DNA from: Gammaproteobacteria bacterium
GTDB lineage: Bacteria; Pseudomonadota; Gammaproteobacteria; Berkiellales; Berkiellaceae
Assembly (NCBI GenBank): GCA_016191245.1
Contig: JACPOY010000015.1
Span: forward strand, 1-64,000
Length of the DNA stretch: 64,000 nt
Reading direction: 5' to 3'
Shown here: piece by piece, positions 7,545-16,389 of the stretch
How positions within the stretch are numbered: the stretch's first letter is position 1
Layout of the letters: the number at the start of each line of letters is the position of its first letter
The notes under the pieces: generated by a model
What the model was told of the DNA's origin: nothing
Seen by the model: only the letters and a program-made list of their open reading frames with translations
Database searches by the model: none
Made by a program: the position numbers and the translations under genes

Positions 7545-9485
7545 TTAATCTTTAAATGCAATCAACTGAGCGGTATCTTCATAAAGTTTTGAGGTTAATT
7601 CATCTTCTGTCAACGGCTTGCTGAAGTAAAAACCTTGTAGTTCATTGACTTCTTGTTCAATCAGATATTGCACTTGTTCCTTCGTTTCCACGCCTTCGGC
7701 TATCACTCGGATTTTTAATCCTTTCGCCATGGCAATAATGGCTTTAACGATGCTTTCATCTTCTGGATCGGTACATATGTTTCTAATAAAAGATTTATCA
7801 ATTTTCAAAGCATCAATTGGAAATCGACGCAAATAGCTTAATGATGAATATCCTGTGCCAAAATCATCTACAGATATAGTAATCCCCATATTTTTAAGAA
7901 CTTGCAACATCAGGATACATTTTTCTGAATTTTCCATTAATACGCCTTCAGTCAGTTCTAAATCAAGCGCATAAGCAGGAATTGTAGAGTCATGCAATAT
8001 TTTGGCAATATCTTCAACAATATCGCCAGTTCGAAATTGATAAGCAGATAAGTTAACCGCTACTTTTAAATGACCAAACCCTAATCCATGCCATTTCTTA
8101 ATTTTTTCACATACATTTTGTAACACCCAAATACCAAGAGGTATAATGATGCCACTTTCTTCAGCAATGGGAATGAACTCTGTTGGCGACACCCTTCCCA
8201 ACTCAGGATTATTCCAACGCACTAAAGCTTCAGCCCCGCAAACTCTGCCTGTTTTTGTCTCAATTTTAGGTTGAAACAGTAAAGTGAATTCTTCATTATC
8301 CAAAGCGCTTTTTAGTAATCTTTCTATACGCTGGCGTGCTTGCACTTGGCTATTCATGCCAGAGGTATAAAACTGAAAACCGTTTCGCCCTATTTGTTTA
8401 GCATGATATAACGCTGTGTCTGCTTGTAAGAATAAATTATCCATATCTGTTGCATCTTCTGGGTAGATACAAATCCCCAAAGAGGCAGTCAATATAATAT
8501 CATTTTTTTTAATCATAAAATTTGCCCCAAGCAGATCTAATAAGGTACGGGCAAAATTTTGTAAATTATGACGGGAATGAACATTCTCAACGATGAGCGC
8601 AAATTCATCACCTGTTATTCTGGCTACATAGCCTTCTCTGTCAATGAATCTTAAAAGTCGTTTGGCAACTGCCTGCAATAAACTATCTCCCAAATCATGT
8701 CCATAAGTATCATTAATCATTTTGAAATTATCTAATCCGACAAAAATAAGGGCTATTTCTTTTTGTAATGAATCTGCACGTTTTAACGCTGATTCAAGTT
8801 GTACCATAAAATGCATACGGTTTGGCAAACCAGTCAATGCATCAAAATGTGTTAAATAATGAAGTTGATCTTCTGTTTTTTTGAATTTATTGATATCGGC
8901 TTTTTTGCGTTCCGTAATATCCATAAACGTTCCTACGACTCTTAAGGCTCTTCCGTATTTATTTCGATTCACCACTTTTGCTCTCACTAATACCCAACAC
9001 CAATGCATCGCCTGGTGCTGCAATCGAAATTCTTCAATTAAAATAGGGACATCGCCGGCTAAAAGCTCTAAAAATTTCTGATCAAGCAGTGACGTATCTT
9101 GTGGGTGCATCAATTTGGTAAAAGATGACTTTTTGGTTGGAAATTGATCCGGTGTATAACCTAATAGAGCCTCAAAGCCATCATCGACGTACCAATCATC
9201 ATGTTGAATGTCCCAGTCAAACAAAATTTCATTACTACTCCATAACGCCATATTTAAGCGTTCTTCATTTTGGCATAGGGCTTGATATCGGATGAAAAAT
9301 AATATGGTCGCAACAATAAGAGATAAGGCAATAATCAGTAATATGATAAATGCGACAATATTATTGAGTATTGCGCCATTATAATATACATAAAATGCAA
9401 AACCAATTAACAGCAACGAAAAAAATATGACTGTATTGATAAATACATGTATTTTTTTACCAACAGTAAATTTAATCAGGGCCAT
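7545..9485 (-). CDS. Membrane PAS-GGDEF-EAL cyclic-di-GMP protein
   Basis: A 646-residue cyclic-di-GMP turnover protein. Two membrane helices lie at about residues 15-36 and 43-65, followed by a PAS/PAC sensor at about 75-195, GGDEF at about 210-370 and EAL at about 385-635. The diguanylate-cyclase signature reads T291-G-D-E-F instead of G-G-D-E-F, so cyclase activity is doubtful. The phosphodiesterase half looks intact, with EAL at E419, DDFGTGYSSLSYL and IAEGVET. Net phosphodiesterase activity, possibly tuned by GTP binding to GGDEF, is the best guess. The gene is inserted between ptsP and the TauE-lgt block relative to E. coli and has a palindromic repeat on each side. Confidence 0.93.
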   Translation of the reverse strand: MALIKFTVGKKIHVFINTVIFFSLLLIGFAFYVYYNGAILNNIVAFIILLIIALSLIVATILFFIRYQALCQNEERLNMALWSSNEILFDWDIQHDDWYVDDGFEALLGYTPDQFPTKKSSFTKLMHPQDTSLLDQKFLELLAGDVPILIEEFRLQHQAMHWCWVLVRAKVVNRNKYGRALRVVGTFMDITERKKADINKFKKTEDQLHYLTHFDALTGLPNRMHFMVQLESALKRADSLQKEIALIFVGLDNFKMINDTYGHDLGDSLLQAVAKRLLRFIDREGYVARITGDEFALIVENVHSRHNLQNFARTLLDLLGANFMIKKNDIILTASLGICIYPEDATDMDNLFLQADTALYHAKQIGRNGFQFYTSGMNSQVQARQRIERLLKSALDNEEFTLLFQPKIETKTGRVCGAEALVRWNNPELGRVSPTEFIPIAEESGIIIPLGIWVLQNVCEKIKKWHGLGFGHLKVAVNLSAYQFRTGDIVEDIAKILHDSTIPAYALDLELTEGVLMENSEKCILMLQVLKNMGITISVDDFGTGYSSLSYLRRFPIDALKIDKSFIRNICTDPEDESIVKAIIAMAKGLKIRVIAEGVETKEQVQYLIEQEVNELQGFYFSKPLTEDELTSKLYEDTAQLIAFKD

Positions 9486-9563
9486 ATTATTCTTTTATAT
9501 AATAAATTCGGACTTGGGACTTTTAAAAAGCATGGCAGGTTTTTAATGACTTTGTAAACTCTA

Positions 9564-9687
9564 ATACTCGAACCATTTTACTTGTAGGCTAGGCCTAAGT
9601 TCTCGAACAACCGGAGTGTATAAATAATACATGAGGATGTGAGATGAACGAAGGCAACAACGCATAAAAGTAAAATGGAAAGAGTAT
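9564..9687. repeat. Intergenic palindromic repeat, copy 2 (MITE-like)
   Basis: A 124-bp element with the best-paired ends of the family: the left end ATACTCGAACCATTTTACTT faces the reverse complement of the right end, ATACTCTTTCCATTTTACTT. The core is CCGGAGTGTA-N8-TACATGA. The right tip overlaps the stop codon of ptsP by one base, so the repeat forms the whole ptsP to GGDEF-EAL junction and could fold in the transcript. Confidence 0.85.
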
Positions 9688-11942
9688 TATCGTCCGGCGC
9701 GGACTAGACCACCAAGCCCTGCACTTTCCAGTGCCTTTTCAAGATGAGCGCGGATCTCTTTGGCGTAGTGCATTCCCAGAACTTCTTTTACTAATTGTTG
9801 TGCTTTTTCAATAGTAAAATTGCGTATAATCCATTTCACGCGTGGAATGCTATATGCATTCATACTTAGCATATCAAAGCCAAGCCCCAGAAGAACAATC
9901 ACTGCCACAGGTTCACCAGCCATTTCACCACAAATACTGACGCGTTTATTTTGTGAATGAGCAGCATCAACTATCAGCTTCAAAGCATGAATGACGGCAG
10001 GATGTAAGGAATCATAAATATTAGCCACATGAACATTATTTCTATCTACAGCAAGTAAATATTGCGTTAAATCGTTGCTTCCAACAGAAAGAAAATCAAC
10101 GCGCTTGATTAATTCTGCAGCTTGATATACGGCCGAGGGAACTTCAATCATGACACCCGTCTCAGGAAAACGGGCGTCAAACCCTTCGTCGACCACTTCT
10201 CGATGAGCTTGTCTTAGCAATCGTAATGATTCTTCTACTTCAGAGATACTTGAAATCATTGGAAACAGCACGCGTAAATTCTGCAATCCCGCACTGGCGC
10301 GTAACATTGCTCGAAGTTGTACTAAAAATATTTCAGGATGATCTAATGTAATCCGAATGCCGCGCCAACCCAAATAAGGATTATCTTCTTTCACAGGAAA
10401 ATAGGGTAAAGATTTATCTCCCCCTACATCTAGTGTTCTCACTGTGACATATTTTGGTGCAAAACTTTCTAACAGTTGACGATAAATTAAATATTGCTCT
10501 TCTTCGCCAGGAAAACGATCACGGATCATAAATGGTACTTCAGTACGGTAAAGGCCAACACCTTCTGCACCAGCTTGTAAAGCGGGGCGGATATCTGCCA
10601 CAAGCCCTGCATTCACGCATAATCCAACACGAACACCATCTGGCGTTTCAGCTCTGAGTTCTCGCAATTCGTCTAAGCCTGCATAAAGCTCTTTTTCTTG
10701 CACAGCTAAACGATAAAAATCCGCTATCATCGCTTTGGAGGGCGAAGTAAATACATCTCCATTATAACCATCGATAATAATCTTCTTGCCTTCTAATTTA
10801 TGGGCAGGCAATCCCGTGACCCCCATAATGGCAGGGATCCCTATCGCTCTTGCTAAAATTGCTACATGAGCATTTGCGGAGCCCTTTGCAGAAACCACTC
10901 CCAACAAATGTCCATGGGGTACCTCAGCAAGCGCTGATGCCGACACCTCATCACCCACTAAAATAGTATCTTTAGGGTAAGATTGAATAGGTAGATTTTC
11001 AGATTGGAGGTTATTCAGCACTCTTCTTCCCAAATCTAATAAATCAGCAGATCGTTCACGAAGATATAAATCTTCCATCGCTTCAAATTTATGAACTTGA
11101 CGCTTAATAATTTTACGTAGTGCCCAAGGCGCCCAATGACCTTCTTCAATGATTGCAATAATATCTTGCTTAATGCTTGGGCTATCCAAGATACTAAGAT
11201 ATGCATCAAATAAATTTTGTTCTTCTGGTAACAATTTTTTATCAAGGCGTATTTTCAAACGTTCAATATCATGACGAGTTAAATCTAATGCTTGATCTAA
11301 CGCTTGAATTTCTTTAGCAGTGTCTTCAATTTCACGATCAGGAACCGCATCAAGATCAGAAGTCAGCACAACAACGGCTGTCCCAATTGCAATGCCAGGG
11401 GCACCTTCAATGCCATGTAATATGGTACCAATGTTATCGCTTGGTAAATCTGAAATCATGCCTGCGGTTTGCGCAGAGACGATATAACCTGCCAATTGCG
11501 CTGAAATGGTGACTAAAAAGGCAACTTCACCTTCATCGAAACGTCGAGGTTGTCGCTGTTGTACAACTAATATCCCAACTAACTTGCGTTGATGGATAAT
11601 GGGGACACCCAAGAAAGCTTGATAACGTTCTTCCCCAGTTTCAGGAAAATAACGATAACGTGGATGATTTGGAGCATCATCTAAATTGATTGGTTCTTCG
11701 CGTTCACCAACAAGTCCTACTAATCCTTCAGAAAAATGAATGGTTACTTTCCCATCGACACCTTCTAAGAAGCCAACAGAAGCAGCAAGAAGATAATGAC
11801 TATGACCCCTGTCAGCTAGATAAACTGAACAAGCTTCAACACCCATCGTTGCCGAAACACGCTGCACAATGATACGTAAGACTTCCGTTAAGTCTTGGGC
11901 TTCATTGACTTCCTGTACTATTTGCCGCAAAACGCTGAGCAA
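9687..11942 (-). CDS. ptsP: PTS-Ntr enzyme I, phosphoenolpyruvate-protein phosphotransferase PtsP
   Basis: First enzyme of the nitrogen-related phosphotransferase system; it takes phosphate from PEP and passes it to NPr. The 751 residues hold an N-terminal GAF sensor at about 15-160, the enzyme I N-domain, the phosphohistidine in KGSANAHVAILAR at about H359, and the C-terminal PEP-binding barrel with GLYRTEVPFM, GSNDLTQY and ICGEMAGEP. The GAF domain separates it from sugar-PTS enzyme I. It keeps the E. coli rppH-ptsP neighbourhood, but both junctions are filled by palindromic repeats. Its partners NPr and EIIA-Ntr are not in this window. Confidence 0.97.
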   Translation of the reverse strand: MLSVLRQIVQEVNEAQDLTEVLRIIVQRVSATMGVEACSVYLADRGHSHYLLAASVGFLEGVDGKVTIHFSEGLVGLVGEREEPINLDDAPNHPRYRYFPETGEERYQAFLGVPIIHQRKLVGILVVQQRQPRRFDEGEVAFLVTISAQLAGYIVSAQTAGMISDLPSDNIGTILHGIEGAPGIAIGTAVVVLTSDLDAVPDREIEDTAKEIQALDQALDLTRHDIERLKIRLDKKLLPEEQNLFDAYLSILDSPSIKQDIIAIIEEGHWAPWALRKIIKRQVHKFEAMEDLYLRERSADLLDLGRRVLNNLQSENLPIQSYPKDTILVGDEVSASALAEVPHGHLLGVVSAKGSANAHVAILARAIGIPAIMGVTGLPAHKLEGKKIIIDGYNGDVFTSPSKAMIADFYRLAVQEKELYAGLDELRELRAETPDGVRVGLCVNAGLVADIRPALQAGAEGVGLYRTEVPFMIRDRFPGEEEQYLIYRQLLESFAPKYVTVRTLDVGGDKSLPYFPVKEDNPYLGWRGIRITLDHPEIFLVQLRAMLRASAGLQNLRVLFPMISSISEVEESLRLLRQAHREVVDEGFDARFPETGVMIEVPSAVYQAAELIKRVDFLSVGSNDLTQYLLAVDRNNVHVANIYDSLHPAVIHALKLIVDAAHSQNKRVSICGEMAGEPVAVIVLLGLGFDMLSMNAYSIPRVKWIIRNFTIEKAQQLVKEVLGMHYAKEIRAHLEKALESAGLGGLVRAGR

Positions 11943-11965
11943 CGGTAACTCCTTTAACTCGGTGC

Positions 11966-12108
11966 ATTTCTCTTTCTATTTTGATTTAAGACGTTGTTGC
12001 CTTCCGGTGCTCACAATCTTCATGTATTCAACATACACTCCGGTTGATCGCCTTGGCGCCTAGCTTACTAGGTCCCCCTTGAGGGGAAAATCAAACTGGT
12101 TCGAGAAT
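11966..12108. repeat. Intergenic palindromic repeat, copy 3 (MITE-like, inverted relative to copies 1 and 2)
   Basis: A 143-bp element that, on the minus strand, begins ATTCTCGAACCAGTTTGATT and carries CCCCTCAAGGGGGACCTA and CCGGAGTGTATGTTGAATACATGA. It matches copy 1 almost base for base over the first 55 or so positions, and copies 2 and 4 over the second half. It fills the rppH-ptsP junction. Confidence 0.83.
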
Positions 12109-12121
12109 GAATATATAAATA

Positions 12122-12640
12122 TTAATTATCTAATGGATCTAACGTCATCAGTGGCTGTTTGAGCGCCATTACGATGGGTGCAAACTCAATTAAAGCCTGG
12201 CGATAGACTTCTCGCTTGAAACTTACGACTTGAAAAAGTGGGAACCAATAATTTACCCAACGCCAGTCATCAAATTCTGGCTTTATTGTAGCATCCAATT
12301 TTACTTTTTGTTCATCAAGCAGACGTAATAAAAACCATTTTTGTTTTTGGCCAATGCACACAGGACGTGTATCACTGCGAACCAACCGTTTTGGTAAGCG
12401 ATAACTTAGCCATTGTTGAGATTGCGCGATGATGGTGACATCTTTAGCTGTCAAACCAACCTCTTCTTGCAGCTCTCGATACAAAGTCTCTTCTATTTTC
12501 TCATCTTCATGAATACCACCTTGAGGGAATTGCCAGGCATCTTGCCCGACGCGGCGCCCCCAAAATAGTTGCCCCTGATTATTGGTAAGAATGATCCCAA
12601 CATTTAAGCGATATCCGTTTTCATCTATCACAGAACTCAC
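12122..12640 (-). CDS. rppH: RNA pyrophosphohydrolase (Nudix)
   Basis: Removes pyrophosphate from the 5' end of mRNAs and so opens them to RNase E decay. The 172 residues carry the Nudix box as [20 protein letters not shown] followed by VGL, with all catalytic glutamates present. The start [17 protein letters not shown] has a few more residues than many relatives. It sits upstream of ptsP as in E. coli. Confidence 0.96.
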   Translation of the reverse strand: MSSVIDENGYRLNVGIILTNNQGQLFWGRRVGQDAWQFPQGGIHEDEKIEETLYRELQEEVGLTAKDVTIIAQSQQWLSYRLPKRLVRSDTRPVCIGQKQKWFLLRLLDEQKVKLDATIKPEFDDWRWVNYWFPLFQVVSFKREVYRQALIEFAPIVMALKQPLMTLDPLDN

Positions 12641-12722
12641 TACCCAATTATGCTATTTGATTCTATTTTTTCACAAAGGCGGGCAACTCAGCAAACTTTA
12701 TTATAGATGAATTAAATACAGT

Positions 12723-12753
12723 AAAAAGGCAAAGCGCTTTACAGCGCTTTGCC
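12723..12753 (-). terminator. Rho-independent terminator after the first barrel gene
   Basis: The segment GGCAAAGCGC-TTTACA-GCGCTTTGCC forms a perfect 10-bp stem with a 6-base loop at 12728-12753. On the minus strand it is followed by a run of five T residues (12727 to 12723). It lies 37 bases beyond the stop codon of the barrel gene at 12790 and ends the barrel-array transcripts before rppH. Confidence 0.85.
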
Positions 12754-12789
12754 AATGTTTGGGGCATTAAGGCTACAAACTAAAGGTCA

Positions 12790-13557
12790 TTAGCCAGGAA
12801 AGTTATACACTAATGACAATTTAGCTGTATTGGTATGATGAGAGTCACCATCGACAACGATGAGTGTTCCATTATCATTCGCTAAAGCAGCAGTATCAAT
12901 ATTTCTGCCGCTTGAATGGTAATTCCACTCAGCTCTCAGACCAAGACCAGCAACAACTGGTACTGGCACTTCTGCACCGATACCACCCACAAAACGCCAT
13001 GATTGACGATGACCATCATCAGCAGCGGTTAAGAATGGGAGTAAATTATCCGCTGTATTCAGTTGGAAGCTTGCTTTATCACGGCTGGTTTCAACACCGG
13101 CACGTAAGTAAGGCATAAAGTAAGGAGACATTTCATAGCCCCAACGACCTGTTAATGCAAGAACGTAATCACGATCCCAATCAGCTGTACCAGCCCAAAC
13201 ACGTCTAGGCAAGTTATTGTCGGTAAACACGAAAGCGCCATTGTCATCGCCATCGTGGTCTAACCAATCAATCGCTAATTCAAGACCTAACAACCAGCCA
13301 TTGCATTTCGCTTGGTAGCCGCCGAGTAATCCCCAACCCCAACGATCATCATCATCGTTAAAATTATTACCAAAATTAAGACTGGTAACACGGCCTGTGG
13401 TATTGTGGAAAATCGTAAGATTATTATCGTCGTTATCATTTCCAAACCAGTTATAAGCGCCAGAAACACCTAATACCCAGTTTCCTTGCCACTGTGCTTG
13501 CGCACTTGTAGCTAACAAAGCAACTGAAAGACATAAAGCAGTTTTAAGTTTATTCAT
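12790..13557 (-). CDS. Outer-membrane beta-barrel protein, array member 1
   Basis: A 255-residue secreted protein: a cleavable signal peptide ending ATSAQA, then QWQGNWVLGVSGAYNWF and alternating strands with strong turns, typical of an eight-stranded OmpA/OmpW-like barrel. It shares with its neighbours the N-terminal W-Q-G-N-W block, a central G-Y-Q-x-K-C-N-x-W-L-L-G-x-E-L block, a Y-x-M-P-Y-x-R-x-G-x-E block and a C-terminal R-A-E-Y/W-N-Y-H block. It is rich in Asp/Asn in the first loop. The ATG at 13557 is preferred over the GTG at 13566 because GGGGTG lies seven bases before it. The role is unknown; pore, adhesin or structural functions are all possible. Confidence 0.85.
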   Translation of the reverse strand: MNKLKTALCLSVALLATSAQAQWQGNWVLGVSGAYNWFGNDNDDNNLTIFHNTTGRVTSLNFGNNFNDDDDRWGWGLLGGYQAKCNGWLLGLELAIDWLDHDGDDNGAFVFTDNNLPRRVWAGTADWDRDYVLALTGRWGYEMSPYFMPYLRAGVETSRDKASFQLNTADNLLPFLTAADDGHRQSWRFVGGIGAEVPVPVVAGLGLRAEWNYHSSGRNIDTAALANDNGTLIVVDGDSHHTNTAKLSLVYNFPG

Positions 13558-13750
13558 TTTATTCACCCCAAACTTAATGTTAGTTAAGTAAACACATTTT
13601 AGGTATAAGCCTTACCCTAATCTTTGTCAAATTTTATAAGATTTTTTTAATATGTTGTCAAAAACTTGACTCGGTTTGATTTTCAATTTCATCTCTTTCC
13701 ACTTTTTTTTATTATTTGTGTCGAAATAATGACAATTGAGATCGTATATT

Positions 13751-14482
13751 TTATGAAAGCAGATTAATAACCGCCGATAGTAGAATTGCATTTGTTCTTG
13801 GCCGCATACTTGTATTCACTAATGTTGCGTTATCAACCCCAAGAGCATCAGCTTCTATAGCACCTGCTTTCGCTTGAAAATTATATTCTGCACGAATGGA
13901 TAATCCCATTAATACTGGGATCGGTGCTTCAACACCAAAGCCACCCGTAAAGCGCCAGACACGACGCAATGTTTCTAAATCAACAGCTCCCCCGCCAATG
14001 GGAAAACCAAAAAAGTCGAGCTTATCACGACTTGTTTGAACTCCTGCCCTTATATAAGGCAGAAAATTTGGAAATATTTCATAACCAAAACGACCTGTTA
14101 ATGCAACAACATTGGTTTGTGAATAACGGGTAGTGATGGCAGTACCTTGCCTTAAGGCGTTGGTGAATGCGCTTTCTTGATCACGTCCCAAGTCTTGCCA
14201 TTCAACATTAAGCTCTGCCCCCATTAACCAATCATTACAGCGAATTTGATAGCCACCAAATAATGCGCCAAAAACGCCGCTATCTTCTTGGTTTTGCACC
14301 AAGCTGCTGGTAAAGCCTTGCGCATGATTAATAACAAGATCAAAATTGCCTTCTCGTTCGGCTAAACCACCGGAAACACCAATTAACCAATTACCTTCCC
14401 ATTGCGCATTCGCACAAGGCGCGAGCGCTAAAGCAGCCCAAAGGCAAAAGTGTGAAATGGCATGTCTTGGTTTAAAATGCAT
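13751..14482 (-). CDS. Outer-membrane beta-barrel protein, array member 2
   Basis: A 243-residue paralogue of its neighbours with a signal peptide ending APCANA, followed by QWEGNWLIGVSGGLAEREGN. The shared blocks YQIRCNDWLMGAELNVEWQD, FLPYIRAGVQTSRDKLDF and LSIRAEYNF are present, ending in a strand with LLSAVINLLS. It lacks the Asp/Asn-rich loop of member 1. No function can be assigned beyond being an outer-membrane barrel. Confidence 0.85.
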   Translation of the reverse strand: MHFKPRHAISHFCLWAALALAPCANAQWEGNWLIGVSGGLAEREGNFDLVINHAQGFTSSLVQNQEDSGVFGALFGGYQIRCNDWLMGAELNVEWQDLGRDQESAFTNALRQGTAITTRYSQTNVVALTGRFGYEIFPNFLPYIRAGVQTSRDKLDFFGFPIGGGAVDLETLRRVWRFTGGFGVEAPIPVLMGLSIRAEYNFQAKAGAIEADALGVDNATLVNTSMRPRTNAILLSAVINLLS

Positions 14483-14505
14483 TTTGGTACTTATTCATCT
14501 TCAAA

Positions 14506-14534
14506 AAGAAAAAAGGTTGGGGTTTGCACCCCAA
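14506..14534 (-). terminator. Rho-independent terminator after barrel member 3
   Basis: TTGGGGT-TTGC-ACCCCAA forms a hairpin at 14517-14534. On the minus strand it is followed by a T-rich tract that is the complement of the A run at 14506-14514. It sits three bases beyond the stop codon of the gene at 14538. Confidence 0.78.
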
Positions 14535-14537
14535 CGA

Positions 14538-15278
14538 TTATATATTCCAAATGACTGACAATATCGCTGTTTGCGCAGATGGATCTCTTGTGGCATTAAC
14601 AAGAAGCGTATTGACCACATTTACCGCTTCTACTCTTCTACCTCTTCTATGATAATCATATTCTGCTCTAATGGTGAAACCATTGATAGTTGGCACAGGA
14701 ACCTCTACACCAATACCACCAAATACTCTGATGCCATCTCGACTACCATCAGCACTGATTGAGGCAGTATTGCTATTATTTGTTTGAATATAATTGAGGT
14801 CGTCTTCGCTCCATTCAAGACCAAGTCGAATGTAAGGCATCAAATAGGGAGCAAGCTCAAAACCCATACGACCTGATAATCCAACCACCCAATCGCGTTC
14901 AAAAGTGGAAGAGGCATTCCAAGCTTGAACTGCTTGTCCCCCCACAGGGACACTGGCATCGCTAAATGCTAAATTATTTTCATCATTATCATCAAAGACA
15001 TCTTCCCAATTTACGTTTAGCTCAACACCAAGCAACCAGTTGTTACATTTTACTTGGTAACCGCCTAATAGACCAAGTAACCAACCTGTATCTTCGAAGC
15101 GACGATTGATTACAGTTTGTCTTCCAGTATCAATCATCGTAATGTCTAGATCACCACGACGGTTAAAATAGCCGCCAGATGCGCCTACTAACCAATTCCC
15201 TTGCCAAGCAGCTTGTGCTGGCACACAGGCCAATAAAGCTGAGGAAAGACACAAAGCTGTTCCCAATTTATTCATCAT
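14538..15278 (-). CDS. Outer-membrane beta-barrel protein, array member 3
   Basis: A 246-residue paralogue with a signal peptide ending VPAQA, then AWQGNWLVGASGGYFNRRGD. Shared blocks include GGYQVKCNNWLLGVELNVNW, APYLMPYIRLGLEWSEDDLN and FTIRAEYDYHRRGRRVE. The bases just upstream (AAACTTAAAATTAG in plus-strand reading) closely match those upstream of member 1, so the duplication included the leader. An ATG at 15278 or 15275 is preferred over the GTG at 15281. It has its own terminator. The function is unknown. Confidence 0.85.
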   Translation of the reverse strand: MMNKLGTALCLSSALLACVPAQAAWQGNWLVGASGGYFNRRGDLDITMIDTGRQTVINRRFEDTGWLLGLLGGYQVKCNNWLLGVELNVNWEDVFDDNDENNLAFSDASVPVGGQAVQAWNASSTFERDWVVGLSGRMGFELAPYLMPYIRLGLEWSEDDLNYIQTNNSNTASISADGSRDGIRVFGGIGVEVPVPTINGFTIRAEYDYHRRGRRVEAVNVVNTLLVNATRDPSAQTAILSVIWNI

Positions 15279-15394
15279 CACTTACCCCAAACTTAAAATT
15301 AGAAATTAAACACGTCAGTATACTTCGGTATAAACGTACTTTAGCATCCTGTCAAACTTCCTATTTATTACCGAAAACAAAAATCGCTCATAGC

Positions 15395-16198
15395 TTAATC
15401 AAAATTTCTCACAATAGCGATAATGCCCGTTTGTGTTTTAGGTTGCATATTACTATTAAAGATAGGCATCACGTCACCATCTGTAAATATGTTATCAGTA
15501 TCAAGGGTTTTACCTTTTGAGTGAAATTGATATTCCATTCTCATGGTTAACGCAGTGCAATAAATAGGAAATTCAATACCAACTCCGCTTAAAAAGCGCC
15601 AAATCCAGCGCTCATCTTGTAGTAAGATAGAACCCGTTTCACCATCAAAATTAGCTGAAAACGTTGTTTGTAATCGATCGCGACCCGTTTCTGCACCCAA
15701 GCGAACATAAGGCATCACATAATCAACAATGTAATAACCTGCTCGTACTGTTAACCCAGCCATCCAATCTCTTTCATAACGCGTATTCCCAGTGATGCCA
15801 AATAAACCCGCAGGATCAGAAAAAGCAAAAGGATGATCTTCTTCAAATTCATGATTTTCAACGTTCAGTTCTAAACCTAATATCCACTTTTGGCATTTAC
15901 CCTGATAGCCTGCTAAAACACCATAGATAAGACCGGTATCACTAACGTCTCTGACAATAATTGATTGCGGTACAATTGGTATTCCACCATAACTTACGGT
16001 TGCCAAAAGATTTGCTTCTCTATCTGCATATCCACCCAATACACCTACAAGAAAACTTTTATCCCATTCTTTTTTCCAAACTGATTCTGGCCAATGATCC
16101 TGCCATTTTTCATGTTTCGGTGGCGGTTCATAGGCAGACAAGGATCCTAATCCAAATAAAGATCCCAAGAGGCAAAATAGGGCGCCAATTTTTTTCAT
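15395..16198 (-). CDS. Outer-membrane beta-barrel protein, array member 4
   Basis: A 267-residue, more divergent paralogue. The signal peptide ends near GSLSA. An extra charged segment (YEPPPKHEKWQDHWPESVWK) precedes the first strand, which reads SFLVGVLGGYADREANL. The blocks GYQGKCQKWILGLELNVEN, MPYVRLGAETGRDRLQ and LTMRMEYQFHSKGKTLD align with the other members. The extra N-terminal segment is not seen in members 1-3 and 5. The function is unknown. Confidence 0.83.
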   Translation of the reverse strand: MKKIGALFCLLGSLFGLGSLSAYEPPPKHEKWQDHWPESVWKKEWDKSFLVGVLGGYADREANLLATVSYGGIPIVPQSIIVRDVSDTGLIYGVLAGYQGKCQKWILGLELNVENHEFEEDHPFAFSDPAGLFGITGNTRYERDWMAGLTVRAGYYIVDYVMPYVRLGAETGRDRLQTTFSANFDGETGSILLQDERWIWRFLSGVGIEFPIYCTALTMRMEYQFHSKGKTLDTDNIFTDGDVMPIFNSNMQPKTQTGIIAIVRNFD

Positions 16199-16343
16199 CG
16201 TTTTTCCTAGTCCATTTGGTCAGTTCACTTGCAACCAAAATGGCGATGTCGTGACCGCTTAGTACTATTACGATTAGTTGTGAATTGATGAGCTGTCAAA
16301 ATGAGTTGGGAAGTTACTAACCAGAGCATCGCTCTCTCTCACT

Positions 16344-16366
16344 CCCTCTCCCCTTGCGGGAGAGGG
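16344..16366. repeat. Short hairpin repeat, copy A
   Basis: CCCTCTCCCC-TTGC-GGGAGAGGG forms a strong stem-loop in the gap between barrel members 4 and 5. Close copies occur at 29876-29899 and 50948-50970. It may act as a terminator for member 5 on the minus strand, or be a REP-like dispersed palindrome. Confidence 0.7.
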
Positions 16367-16389
16367 GATCAAAAGCTTCGCAATTAGTC

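Noticed and set aside
12090..12108. GGTTCGAG-like T-loop hinting at a tRNA
   Set aside because: The bases belong to the palindromic repeat family and no cloverleaf surrounds them. The similar motif near 27869 is part of 6S RNA.
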